From Membranihabitans marinus (lineage in GTDB: Bacteria; Bacteroidota; Bacteroidia; Chitinophagales; Saprospiraceae), in contig NZ_JAHVHU010000020.1 in the NCBI RefSeq assembly GCF_019802045.1, positions 18,930 to 82,929 on the forward strand: 64,000 nucleotides of DNA, given 5' to 3'. This document shows, piece by piece, positions 18,901-27,126 of this stretch; positions within the stretch are counted from its first letter, which is position 1; the number at the start of each line of letters is the position of its first letter. The position numbers and the translations under genes were made by a program. The notes under the pieces were generated by a model that made no database searches, was not told the origin of the DNA, and was given only the letters and a program-made list of their open reading frames with translations.

Positions 18901-19348
18901 AATGGGCGGGTATGAAATTAACTACCAAGGTATTCCTGTGGGGAGTGGAACGTTCAATCCTGGTGTCATCGGTGAATATGATGACGATGGGAATCTGATT
19001 CGGTACGTGGAGAATCTGGGAGGTGAAGGAACACAGTATATTCCTTTGGCCGATAATTATCCCTGGAGCTTTGGTAAGAGCGCTATGTTTGATGCGTCTT
19101 TTATCAAATTGCGTGAAATATCCTTGTCGTATACGTTGCCAAGTAGCTTGACAGAGGGTATCGGAATGGACAATCTGGCGGTTTCGGTATACAGTCGAAA
19201 TATTATACTGTGGACCAAAGCCGATATTGGAATTGATCCGGAACGCGCTTTCCAGCAAGAAGGATATGGATTCAAGCAAGGAATCGAACGGTACAATGTA
19301 ACGCCGTTTGTATTACCGATAGGAATCAAGCTATCAGCTAACTTTTAA
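15974..19348 (+). CDS. SusC/RagA-type TonB-dependent outer membrane transporter
   Basis: Imports oligosaccharides or other nutrients across the outer membrane together with a SusD lipoprotein. The 1124-residue protein has a signal peptide ending near AHAG, a carboxypeptidase-like regulatory domain (about 35-110, GQITDESNEPLVGVNVLVKG), a plug domain with SLTGDNQPLFVIDGVPV and the SILKGAGAAALYGSRAGNGV segment, then a long barrel ending in aromatic-rich strands. This is the standard SusC order and size. The lack of a long N-terminal STN region indicates it is not itself an anti-sigma-linked signalling transporter. susD follows after 6 bp. Confidence 0.95.
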   Translation: MMKHKLKICMNSVLILALALWLPLGAHAGPAPVDQITGQITDESNEPLVGVNVLVKGSSKGTSTDFNGMYTLQDVDDDAVLVVTYIGYVKQEINVNGQSTINIVMESSSQTLDQVVVTALGVSRDKKSLGYAVEEVDGGKLNEVVQENVLNGLSGRVSGVTINSTGGSATSSVSMIIRGASSLTGDNQPLFVIDGVPVSNSLGGNTQEVGSRNVVDFGNAISDLNPADIENVSILKGAGAAALYGSRAGNGVVLITTKTGKKNEKMKVSVNTSAVFDQPYEYLKMHNSFATGVTPFTEEQWKNLTGGPLVIDEGSAGRLGPQLDIGQKAIQWNSPVDENGNKIPTPLVSHPNNVANFVQTGITNTNNISISGGSGSSAYRVSYTNMNNRGIVPNSDMFRNSLNVSGSYEVNPKLNVSTNINIGRSKSNSIPATNRGTNPLEWAYKVSGHVDILDLKNYWAEGQEGIQQYQVPDHNNPYFLAYEVKNAFTRDRVFGNAQADYKLTPDLTASLTFALDRYDEDRSSQIPYSEDRNSRGTYGIESLARMESNTSVNLAYDKYFENFSLRASVGGNSMYQTYNGNSAKSTRGGLVIPDLYTLSNISPSNLQYGNYRSQKAIYSAYGMASLGYNDMLYLDVTARNDWSSTLPEANRSYFYPSATLSALVNNIFQMGDNIDMIKLRGGWAQVGNDTGPYRLQSTLGNAGAWDGVTRLSTSGTLLTPDLKPEIISSIEVGTEWILFQDKFRFDVTYYESENRNQILSLALPQSSGYGSKLINAGQVSSRGVELSIGSTVFSTNDFSWDVDFNYTFNRTRIDELADGIDFIRFWSDAKGGAYTWVGEDIGNIYDRKLVTVEDPNSPYYGWPLLDGSGSWDDKSGVNDLVKIGNYNPDFIIGMQTGLRWKNFRLSAVMDWRQGGDFISQTYRYSESDFATQRQLDEVINPDNVPGGRAGIAEYLKNNADELIVNSTTVVGGPTPEMGGYEINYQGIPVGSGTFNPGVIGEYDDDGNLIRYVENLGGEGTQYIPLADNYPWSFGKSAMFDASFIKLREISLSYTLPSSLTEGIGMDNLAVSVYSRNIILWTKADIGIDPERAFQQEGYGFKQGIERYNVTPFVLPIGIKLSANF

Positions 19349-19354
19349 TAAAAT

Positions 19355-20977
19355 ATGATTATGAAATATTTAAATAAATTATCGATTGTTTTTCTGGCTT
19401 TGACACTAGGACTCTTCGTGCAATCATGCAGGGATCTCACGGAGCTCAATGTCAATCCCAATGGGGTTGATATCGAGAAAGCCAATGCGAATCTGATTCT
19501 GTCAACGGTCTTGACTCAGACCGCTCAGACGTACAACAACCTCGGCTATGGAGATGCGGCTGGTGTCATGCAACATACTCAAAAAGATGCCTGGTTTGGA
19601 GGACACAATAGTTATGATTGGGGTCCTGAAAATTGGGGGCACTATTACAATATCTTGCGAAATAATGAAAAGGTTTATGAAAAAGCGGTCAAAAACGACC
19701 TTCGGTTTCACCAAGGTGTGGCACTTGTCATGAAGTCTTTTCTGTTTGCTCAGATCACTGATCTGTGGGGGGATGCACCCTATACCAATGCCTTGAATGG
19801 TGATGAAGGTGGCAATGAAAATTTATTGCCAGCTTATGATAGTCAGGAGACTATTTATCAGGGAATTCTGGCTGACTTGGAAGAAGCTGCCGGATTGTTG
19901 GCTGCAGATAAAGACTCGTACAAAGAAATCTTTCCCGCTGCAGATGTTATTTACAATGGAGATCCTGCCAAATGGCAAAAATTCGCGAATTCACTGCGCT
20001 TGCGCTATCTGATGCGAATATCCAATAAAAAAGATGTGTCCAGCGAATTTGCAAACATTGCACAAAGCGCGCCCATCTTTACAAGCAATGACGACAACGC
20101 GTATATGAAGTACCCCGGGTCCAACGACGCCTCAGCCTGGCCGGCTAATACAGTGTTTGACGGTACAAATGGTAGTAACTTTCGACGTATTCGACCAGCC
20201 GAAACACTGGTAGAGGCCTTGCGCGAACGCAATGACCCACGTATAGATATTTGGTTTGAGCCCGTTGAGATACCAACCCAACCAAGTACTGAAATTCCAA
20301 ACAATACCATTGTCGACGGGATTCGATATATGCATCCGGATACCATTGAAAAAAACAATATGAACACCAATCTGGATTATGTGGGGCTGCCAACGCAGTT
20401 GAGGTTGCCTTCGGGTTACAATCTTAACCCTACGCCGGGTCAAACCTCCCAGAATAGTTTTGTATCCTACTTGGATGATCGCTACCGGGATGCCGGAGGA
20501 CCCTTGCTCAATGCCCGGTTGATGTCCTATGCAGAAGTGGAATTTCTCCTGGCTGAGGCGGCACAAAAAGGATGGATCAATGGTGCAGAAACTCATTATA
20601 ACAACGCCATAACCGCTTCTCTGGAAGAGTGGACCGTTGGCGATCAGGTCTCGGCATACCTGGCTGAGCCCAACGTGGTATACGATGGTACGCTGGAGCA
20701 GTTGATTACCCAGAAATGGATTGCAAGCTGGACCGCTACACAGGAGGCCTGGTTTGATTATCGTCGAACCGGATTCCCAGATCTGAGTACCGGCGATCTG
20801 GCTAAACGGCAGGCGATACCGTTGCGTTATACCTACGGTAGTAATGAGTTGAATTTTAATCGACAAAATGTATCAAAAGCAATCGAGGATCTGCAATTAA
20901 CGCAGTATTCGCAAGATGAAAAAAACAGCTCTTGGTCCAAGCCCTGGCTTATCGCCGGGACAGGAAAACCGTACTAA
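19355..20977 (+). CDS. SusD/RagB-like outer membrane lipoprotein (SusD-like 2 type)
   Basis: Surface substrate-binding partner of the upstream SusC. The 540-residue protein has a lipobox GLFVQSC, the early LNVNPN motif common in this family, and an alpha-helical TPR-like N-terminal half (AQITDLWGDAPYTNAL). The C-terminal region includes AEVEFLLAEAA and the tail WFDYRRTGFPDL typical of SusD proteins. Operonic with susC; a strong terminator follows at 21082-21117. Substrate unknown. Confidence 0.93.
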   Translation: MIMKYLNKLSIVFLALTLGLFVQSCRDLTELNVNPNGVDIEKANANLILSTVLTQTAQTYNNLGYGDAAGVMQHTQKDAWFGGHNSYDWGPENWGHYYNILRNNEKVYEKAVKNDLRFHQGVALVMKSFLFAQITDLWGDAPYTNALNGDEGGNENLLPAYDSQETIYQGILADLEEAAGLLAADKDSYKEIFPAADVIYNGDPAKWQKFANSLRLRYLMRISNKKDVSSEFANIAQSAPIFTSNDDNAYMKYPGSNDASAWPANTVFDGTNGSNFRRIRPAETLVEALRERNDPRIDIWFEPVEIPTQPSTEIPNNTIVDGIRYMHPDTIEKNNMNTNLDYVGLPTQLRLPSGYNLNPTPGQTSQNSFVSYLDDRYRDAGGPLLNARLMSYAEVEFLLAEAAQKGWINGAETHYNNAITASLEEWTVGDQVSAYLAEPNVVYDGTLEQLITQKWIASWTATQEAWFDYRRTGFPDLSTGDLAKRQAIPLRYTYGSNELNFNRQNVSKAIEDLQLTQYSQDEKNSSWSKPWLIAGTGKPY

Positions 20978-21081
20978 AGAGTTGGGGCGCCTCCCTATTT
21001 CCATGACGGGAGATAAACTTCGCTTTTAGAAGTTCTACGTCAGGATTAAGTGTCCTTACCCGCCCGATACAGATGATCAGT

Positions 21082-21117
21082 CCGGCATTTCCAGTGACAT
21101 GGGATGCCGGTTTTTTT
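21082..21117 (+). terminator. Rho-independent terminator after susD
   Basis: A 7-bp stem CCGGCAT (21082-21088) / ATGCCGG (21104-21110) with a 15-nt loop is followed directly by seven T. It ends the susC-susD transcript about 100 bp after the susD stop. Confidence 0.85.
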
Positions 21118-21242
21118 ATTTAATTGCTGGAGACGTTAATTTGTTGAGTGCCACGCGTTTTGTATCCCTTTTATTCTGTGCAATAAATAATTTCAAAAAC
21201 CCATCCCTAAGTTTCTTTCAAGACCCTAAAAGATCTATTTTC

Positions 21243-21320
21243 CACCTAAACACCTAAACACCTAAACACCTAAACACCTAAACACCTAAACACCTAAACA
21301 CCTAAACACCTAAACACCTA
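21243..21320. repeat. 8-bp tandem repeat array (CACCTAAA) in the leader of the next gene
   Basis: Nine perfect copies plus six bases of CACCTAAA, ending 6 bp before the ATG of the glycosidase-like gene. The array fills the place where a ribosome-binding site and much of the 5' untranslated region would lie. Perfect identity between copies suggests recent slippage. It has no ATG and contains TAA. It cannot shift the protein frame, but copy number would change leader length or promoter spacing. Confidence 0.95.
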
Positions 21321-21326
21321 ATTATA

Positions 21327-23672
21327 ATGTTGAATCTGAATTATCTACTTGTTTTTTTTGTGGTTTTGATCTGTTCTGGACATGGATCAGCTCAGGATCC
21401 TGTCGTGGTCCGGTCTTGTTACAGCGCTGCCTCGGTGCAGGAAAAGTACAACGGGACCCCGTTGAACCTGCTTGTAGAGGAAATCAATCAACGGGTTAAA
21501 AACAATGTTCAAGTAAGTCACTCCTTCAGAAAGAATGCTGGACAAATTGTATTGTTAGGAGCGGATGATTCTTTGCCCGATGAAATAGTGCAGTCTGCGG
21601 AGGACGCATTTCCGTTGCCGGAGAATGAGGAAGGATATCGGATCGTTCGGGCGTCCAACACGATTTTTATACAAAGCCGTGGGCAGCGAGGGCTGCAATT
21701 TGGGATTGGTCAGATACTGCGTGAAGCCCGGTATGAGGATGACATGTCCTGGGACGGTGTGTCTGTGTCCACTGCACCTGAAAAACCGATCCGGGGCCAT
21801 CAGATTGGATACCGGAATACGGCGAATTCCTATGATGCCTGGACCCCGGAGGTGTATGAGCAGTACATCCGGGATTTGATCGTATTTGGAACGAATAGTA
21901 TTGAGAATATACCTTTTGCTGACCCGGTTCCTATTCATTTTACCATCTCTGCGGATTCGATGAACCGGGAGTTGGGCCGATTGTGTGAAAAGTATGATTT
22001 GGATTACTGGATTTGGACTCCGATTACGTTTGACCTGAATGATAAAAAGAAAGCAGAGGCCTATCTAAAAGACTGCGAAGCGCTGTATCGAACGTCTCCC
22101 CGGTTGGATGCGGTTTTTGTGCCCGGGGGAGATCCTGGAAACAATCCGCCGGAGCTGGTACTGCCTATGATGGAACGTATGGCTGCGTTGGTTCAAGAAC
22201 ATCATCCGGAGGCCAAAATGTGGCTCTCCATGCAGGGGTTTGATCCGAAAGATGCGAAGTATGTGTATGATTATATGGATCAAAAGTCACCCACATGGAT
22301 GGGAGGGCTGGTCGCCGGACCCGGTAGTCCGCCGCTTTCGGAGACCAGAGCTGCGTTGCCCGAGCACTATCCGTTGCGTCATTACCCCGACATTACGCAT
22401 ACGGTGCGCTGTCAATATCCCAATTGGTGGTGGGATCCTGCATTCAACTTTACCCTGGGACGTGAACCCATTAATCCGCAACCATTGCGGTATCAGAATA
22501 TTTTTCTTTACACAGCACCTTATACGGATGGTTTTGTGACCTATTCGGATGGCATGCATGATGATCTAAATAAAATGATCTGGTCTCGACTAGGCTGGCA
22601 ATCCACTGCTGATATCCATGATGTCGTGCAGGAATATGCCAATTATTTTCTTTGTTCTCCAGCCGCGGAAGAGGTTGCTGATGCGCTTTTTGCATTGGAA
22701 CGAAACTGGGATGGGGCAGTGAAAAACAATGGTTCAATTCCGGCGACGAATGCTTTTTGGAAAAAAATTGATCAGACGTATCAACTGGACGATAATTGGA
22801 CGCTTTGGCGGTGGAAGATGTATATGATGCGCGCCGAATACGACGCCTGGATACAGGAGCGTTTTCGTTATGAGGAACAATTGGAAATTCGGGCCAATGA
22901 CATCATGAGCCAGGTAAAGACATTGGGTGTGGAAGCCACGATGGATTCTGTTCGGTCTATTTTGGCCATGTCCAAAATACACTTTAAGGATCATGAGGGC
23001 CGGCGCCGGATATACAATTGGGGGGATGACTTGTTTGAAGTGATCGGATTCCAGTCCAGTGTTCCGCTTTATCAGGCCCGGAACCCTGAACGGGGGGCAA
23101 TTATCGATTTTATCGACCGGCCATTGAACAATGAATGGTGGATTTTAGCCGAATTTGATCGGATGAAGAACTGGAGCGAGTCTGAGAAAGCGGGGCGTCT
23201 CGAAGAAATGGGTCAGTGGGAAGATGCCGGAGCAGGGGGGTATTACGATGACATCGGAAATATTAACAAAAGTCCTCATGTGGTCAAGCTTCAGGCATCC
23301 GATACAGATCCATTGTTTACCTGGAGTGATAATCCGGGATTTGATTGGTGGGAAAATGGATATAGTAAAGCACGACTGTCCTGGATGAGCAGTATGCGCT
23401 GGCCCTATGGTCTGCATTATCGTCATCTGGATCCGGAAGCAACATACACCCTTCGGCTCACGGGGGTGGGAGATGCCTTTCCTCTGATTGGTGATGTGGA
23501 GCTCAAGCCTACAAAATATGGAAAAAAGACAGGAGATATTAAAGAATTTCCCATACCGAAAAACTTTACCCAATCCGGTGAAGTGATGATTCAGTTCAAG
23601 GAAATCGACGAAAGTCATCTGAATTGGCGGAAGCATTCCAGATTAAATGAAGCGTGGTTAATAAAAGATTGA
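21327..23672 (+). CDS. Secreted glycoside-hydrolase-like protein (GH20b/GH67-type N-terminal domain)
   Basis: 781-residue exported protein with a signal peptide of about 22 residues ending in GSAQ. Residues about 25-130 resemble the small alpha/beta domain that precedes the barrel in GH20, GH67 and GH84-like enzymes (YRIVRASNTIFIQSRGQRGLQ is split by a turn there). Residues about 150-480 look like a TIM barrel with DYWIWTPITF, DAVFVPGGDPGN and MWLSMQGFDP strands. The C-terminal 200 residues are probably a carbohydrate-binding or accessory domain. I see no catalytic pair that fixes the family, so the substrate is open. It sits after susC-susD, and the 8-bp array precedes its start. Confidence 0.65.
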   Translation: MLNLNYLLVFFVVLICSGHGSAQDPVVVRSCYSAASVQEKYNGTPLNLLVEEINQRVKNNVQVSHSFRKNAGQIVLLGADDSLPDEIVQSAEDAFPLPENEEGYRIVRASNTIFIQSRGQRGLQFGIGQILREARYEDDMSWDGVSVSTAPEKPIRGHQIGYRNTANSYDAWTPEVYEQYIRDLIVFGTNSIENIPFADPVPIHFTISADSMNRELGRLCEKYDLDYWIWTPITFDLNDKKKAEAYLKDCEALYRTSPRLDAVFVPGGDPGNNPPELVLPMMERMAALVQEHHPEAKMWLSMQGFDPKDAKYVYDYMDQKSPTWMGGLVAGPGSPPLSETRAALPEHYPLRHYPDITHTVRCQYPNWWWDPAFNFTLGREPINPQPLRYQNIFLYTAPYTDGFVTYSDGMHDDLNKMIWSRLGWQSTADIHDVVQEYANYFLCSPAAEEVADALFALERNWDGAVKNNGSIPATNAFWKKIDQTYQLDDNWTLWRWKMYMMRAEYDAWIQERFRYEEQLEIRANDIMSQVKTLGVEATMDSVRSILAMSKIHFKDHEGRRRIYNWGDDLFEVIGFQSSVPLYQARNPERGAIIDFIDRPLNNEWWILAEFDRMKNWSESEKAGRLEEMGQWEDAGAGGYYDDIGNINKSPHVVKLQASDTDPLFTWSDNPGFDWWENGYSKARLSWMSSMRWPYGLHYRHLDPEATYTLRLTGVGDAFPLIGDVELKPTKYGKKTGDIKEFPIPKNFTQSGEVMIQFKEIDESHLNWRKHSRLNEAWLIKD

Positions 23673-23810
23673 TGAGGGGTGTTTTATAGAAGATTTGAGA
23701 GGAGCTTGGCTTTGTCGGTCTTTGCTAAACGGTATTGGTTTTGTTTTTGGGAGCGGGAAAGTTCTCGGATTTGTGGTGTGGCATCACTCAGTTGGGTTAT
23801 GATAAACGGT

Positions 23811-23906
23811 GCCATTAGCCATTAGCTATTAGCCATTAACCATTAACCATTAGCTATTAGCTATTAGCTATTAGCCATTAGCCATTAGCTATTAGCCATT
23901 AACCAT
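23811..23906. repeat. 7-bp degenerate tandem repeat array (RCYATTA)
   Basis: Thirteen full heptamers and five extra bases, each one of GCCATTA, GCTATTA or ACCATTA, run without interruption. On the minus strand the array reads TAATGGC/TAATAGC/TAATGGT. The right end lies inside the 3' end of the VOC gene and supplies its last codons and stop. Resembles the heptanucleotide short tandem repeats (STRR) known from cyanobacteria. Confidence 0.92.
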
Positions 23907-24281
23907 CGGTCTGGCTCGTTTGCACAGTTGGATCGGGATGCCCCAAGGGTCACGCAGCATGATAATGTGATCTCCTGATGGCGTAATATCATCGCTGTCT
24001 TCCCGGGCGCCTGCTTTTTGCAATCGAACTTTGTCCGCTTTGGGGTCGCTGGATACAAATGCGATATGAACGATGAGTGGGTCCTGGTTTTTGTAATCGG
24101 GGATGGGAGCAGCATCATTGTGGTAAATTTCAATCATGACCTGACCGCTGCTGTCGGCCAGAAAGGTCATGTATGGTGTTTCTGTTTGCTGGCGGACGAT
24201 TCGCATTCCAAGATGCTCCACATACCAATTCGCCATAGCGATCGGATCAGGTGCATTGATGGCAAAATGTTCTATTTTCAT
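23892..24281 (-). CDS. VOC-superfamily (glyoxalase/dioxygenase-like) protein
   Basis: 129-residue single vicinal-oxygen-chelate protein. It begins MKIEHFAINAPD and carries the paired beta-alpha-beta modules with His5 and the late GDHIIMLRDPWGIPIQL strand containing the usual metal-side residues. Its substrate cannot be read. It lies about 100 bp downstream of the GH20 gene on the same strand and may share its transcript. The last four codons and the stop are formed by the 7-bp repeat array, so the original C-terminus may have been replaced by array growth. Confidence 0.82.
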   Translation of the reverse strand: MKIEHFAINAPDPIAMANWYVEHLGMRIVRQQTETPYMTFLADSSGQVMIEIYHNDAAPIPDYKNQDPLIVHIAFVSSDPKADKVRLQKAGAREDSDDITPSGDHIIMLRDPWGIPIQLCKRARPMVNG

Positions 24282-24383
24282 GATGTAAGGAATATTAATG
24301 TTTTAAATGGCTTATCCCATGCTTTTAATATTGATAAAATACATTCCCCGAATGGTTGCATAATAACTTTTAGCAATTCACAA

Positions 24384-25991
24384 TTAACCATCACCTTCCA
24401 GCACTGGCGGCTCCGGCGTGCTCTCCGGATCGAAAATATTGAAAAAGTATAGATTGTCATTGTGGTATTGCTTCATCTGTGGCTTCATTCTTTCGAGAAA
24501 TTGATCATAATTACTTTGACCGGGCATGCTCCAGGCGGCCTCACCCAAAGCAGCAAGTCGTGGAAAAGTCATGTAGTCTAATCTGTTTTTATTAGCAATG
24601 CGCTCGGTCCAGATGTTGGCCTGGATGCCCCGGATTTGATCGTTATATGTAGCACTATGCAAGCTGTCCGGCGGGAATTTCCAGACCGATTCTATGTCTG
24701 CGTAACGACCGCCCCATTTGCGACCGTCCTGATGATTTTCCGTTTGTACAAAATCAAAATACAACGGAATGCGCGGACACAGCACTACATCGTAGCCTTT
24801 GTCCAATGCTTGTGTGAGTGTTTCGGGTTTGTCATGGCGCCACCAGAATACCAAAGAGCCTTCGGTGGGCAGTCCGGCAGTGACGATCTCATCCCAGCCC
24901 AGAACCAGGTTGTTCATGGCACGGATCGTATCTGCCATCCGGTTGATAAAGTAGTGTTCCACATCAACCAGGCTCGTGGCATCATTTTTTTTCATCCATG
25001 CTTGAATGGCGGGGTCCGTATTCCAGGCCGCATTACCAAAATGAACTTCATCTCCGCCAAGATGGATCATTTGTGCCGGAAATAAAGCATCGACTTCCTG
25101 TAGTACATCGGTGAGGAATTCGACGACCGTATCCTTGGTCGGATGCATAGTCCATTCTGGGTACCGATCCGATCCGCCACCACTAAAGACCGGGTAAGCC
25201 TTATTTACCGCCGTAGCGTGGCCGGGCATATCGATCTCCGGTACCACGGTAATATGGCGTTGCCTGGCATACCGGACGATTTCCTTAATATCTTTCTGCG
25301 TGTAATACTGCGCCGGCAGCAACGGGTTGTGATCATCGCCAATGCCGCCGATCAGTGTGAGATATGGGTATTTCATGATCTCAATCCGCCATCCCTGACT
25401 ATCGGTTAGGTGCCAGTGAAAAACATTGAGCTTGTAGTACGCCATCCAGTCCAGCAGTTGCTTCACCACCTTTTTGCCAAAAAAATGCCTGGATTCGTCA
25501 AGCATGAGCCCACGCCACCCATACCGGGGTTGGTCCGTGATGTCGACGTGTGCCACAGAAATGACGCCAGAATCAGTTTTGTTGGCTTCCATAATCTGGA
25601 ATAAGGTCTGAGCAGCATAAAAGATCCCCCGCTGGCTGCCCGACATTTCGATGGAAGATCCGATAGACAGCTGGTACGCATCGGAATCCTTTGCCTGAGT
25701 CGCATCTGAAAGTTTTATATCAGCGTCATTCTTCTCGTTTATTCGCCCATAGATGCCAAAGCGGCTCATTAATTCCTCCTGGATGTAGTGGCTGGACTGA
25801 CCTTGGTCAAAATCAGAGTATTGGATGGTGACGTTTTCGGAGAAAACGAATTCACCCGATTGGGTGATCACTGTAGATGGGTATGGAATGACCGGAATTT
25901 CTTGTGCGTTGGTTTGATAATTCCACGCAATAAGAAAGAGTGTCAGTAGGCATATGGTACGGACCGAGTGTGTATGTGAAGGATAGAACAT
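24384..25991 (-). CDS. Beta-N-acetylhexosaminidase (GH20)
   Basis: Exported enzyme removing terminal GlcNAc or GalNAc from chitin fragments or glycoconjugates. The 535-residue protein has a signal peptide ending near TNAQ, a GH20b domain (about 35-150), and a GH20 barrel with RGLMLDESRHFF, HWHLTDSQGWR and the catalytic Asp-Glu pair in HLGGDEVHFG (Asp314, Glu315). Complete at normal length. It is divergent from the SMP-30-like gene with 35 bp between the starts. Confidence 0.94.
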   Translation of the reverse strand: MFYPSHTHSVRTICLLTLFLIAWNYQTNAQEIPVIPYPSTVITQSGEFVFSENVTIQYSDFDQGQSSHYIQEELMSRFGIYGRINEKNDADIKLSDATQAKDSDAYQLSIGSSIEMSGSQRGIFYAAQTLFQIMEANKTDSGVISVAHVDITDQPRYGWRGLMLDESRHFFGKKVVKQLLDWMAYYKLNVFHWHLTDSQGWRIEIMKYPYLTLIGGIGDDHNPLLPAQYYTQKDIKEIVRYARQRHITVVPEIDMPGHATAVNKAYPVFSGGGSDRYPEWTMHPTKDTVVEFLTDVLQEVDALFPAQMIHLGGDEVHFGNAAWNTDPAIQAWMKKNDATSLVDVEHYFINRMADTIRAMNNLVLGWDEIVTAGLPTEGSLVFWWRHDKPETLTQALDKGYDVVLCPRIPLYFDFVQTENHQDGRKWGGRYADIESVWKFPPDSLHSATYNDQIRGIQANIWTERIANKNRLDYMTFPRLAALGEAAWSMPGQSNYDQFLERMKPQMKQYHNDNLYFFNIFDPESTPEPPVLEGDG

Positions 25992-25995
25992 TGTG

Positions 25996-26003
25996 TATAT
26001 TTG
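25996..26003 (+). promoter_or_regulatory. -7 box of the SMP-30-like gene
   Basis: TATATTTG matches TAnnTTTG exactly, 23 bp before the ATG at 26027. It falls in the 35-bp gap between two divergent starts, so the -33 region would lie over the 5' end of the hexosaminidase gene, where no TTG is well placed. Confidence 0.45.
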
Positions 26004-26026
26004 AATTTTAATTTCAATACGACAAT

Positions 26027-26944
26027 ATGAATTTACATAAAATAAGAACGACGTTTGTTATTGGTTTCCTCTTTTTATGGTCTTTTAACCTTATTGGACA
26101 ATCAGGTCGCGATCTTTTCGAACCGAGTGCAACGGTGACAAAACTGGCGGGCGACTTTGCCTTCACTGAAGGACCGGCGGCGGATGAAGAAGGTAATATT
26201 TATTTCACAGATCAGCCCAACAACAAGATCTGGATCTGGACTACGGACGGAGAATTAACCTTGTTCACCAATCAAAGTGGCCGATCCAACGGATTGTATG
26301 TAGATCAGCAGGGGCGGTTGGTTGCTTGCGCAGACATGGACAATGATTTGTGGCGTTATAATCACGACACCGTGCCTGAAATCCTGGTGGCTGATTACCA
26401 GGGCAAGGCGCTCAATGGCCCCAATGATTTGTGGATTCGGGGTGATGGCGGGATTTATTTTACCGATCCATTGTATAAAAGAAGCTATTGGACGCGTGAT
26501 CCGGCGATGCAGCAAAAGGGCCAGTATGTCTATTTTTTTGATCCTGAGAATGAGACGCCGCCGACCCCGGTGGATCGGGATTTTGTGCGCCCCAATGGAG
26601 TCGTCGGCAATCCAAATAATAATCTACTCTACATTGCCGATATTGGTGATGATAAGATATATTCTTATCGGATGAAGAAGAATGGGCAGCTCAAGCGGAA
26701 AAAAGTGTTTGCTGAGATGGGAGCAGATGGGATGACGATTGATGAACAAGGTAATGTCTATCTTGCTGGTAAAGGAGTCACTATCTTCAATCCAAAAGGA
26801 GAGAAAATCGGACATATACCGGTTCCTGAACCATGGACTGCCAATATTTGCTTTGGGGGGAAGAATCGGGATCAGCTTTTTATCACTGCTTCTACCGGAT
26901 TGTATGTCCTGAAAATGAACGTAAAAGGCATGCGACGGTTTTGA
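26027..26944 (+). CDS. SMP-30/gluconolactonase-like secreted hydrolase
   Basis: 305-residue exported six-bladed beta-propeller of the SMP-30/gluconolaconase/LRE family. It has a signal peptide ending near LIGQ, the early FTEGPAADEEGNIYFTD blade with the metal-binding Glu, GPNDLWIRGDGGIYFTDP, RPNGVVGNPNNNLLYIAD and GADGMTIDEQGNVYLA. These carry the family's Glu, Asn and Asp metal ligands. A lactonase role in sugar catabolism fits the surrounding glycan genes; the actual lactone is unknown. Confidence 0.87.
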   Translation: MNLHKIRTTFVIGFLFLWSFNLIGQSGRDLFEPSATVTKLAGDFAFTEGPAADEEGNIYFTDQPNNKIWIWTTDGELTLFTNQSGRSNGLYVDQQGRLVACADMDNDLWRYNHDTVPEILVADYQGKALNGPNDLWIRGDGGIYFTDPLYKRSYWTRDPAMQQKGQYVYFFDPENETPPTPVDRDFVRPNGVVGNPNNNLLYIADIGDDKIYSYRMKKNGQLKRKKVFAEMGADGMTIDEQGNVYLAGKGVTIFNPKGEKIGHIPVPEPWTANICFGGKNRDQLFITASTGLYVLKMNVKGMRRF

Positions 26945-27072
26945 ATCTCTTAAAACGATTCAAGAGATCACGGGCCTAAATTTAAATATGCTAACAAAAC
27001 TTGATGATTATTGATAAAATGATAAATATTGCCGTATATAGATAGATTATAAAAAATATTTTACCCAATTTA

Positions 27073-27103
27073 TTGAATATAATTGAATTTGGTTGTATCT
27101 TTG
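27073..27103 (+). promoter_or_regulatory. Bacteroidota-type promoter of asnA
   Basis: TTG (27073-27075), 20 bp, then TATCTTTG (27096-27103): both elements match the Bacteroidota consensus and lie 23 bp before the asnA ATG. One of the two cleanest promoters of this window. Confidence 0.7.
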
Positions 27104-27126
27104 TGATCGACTAAAAGATATACGTG

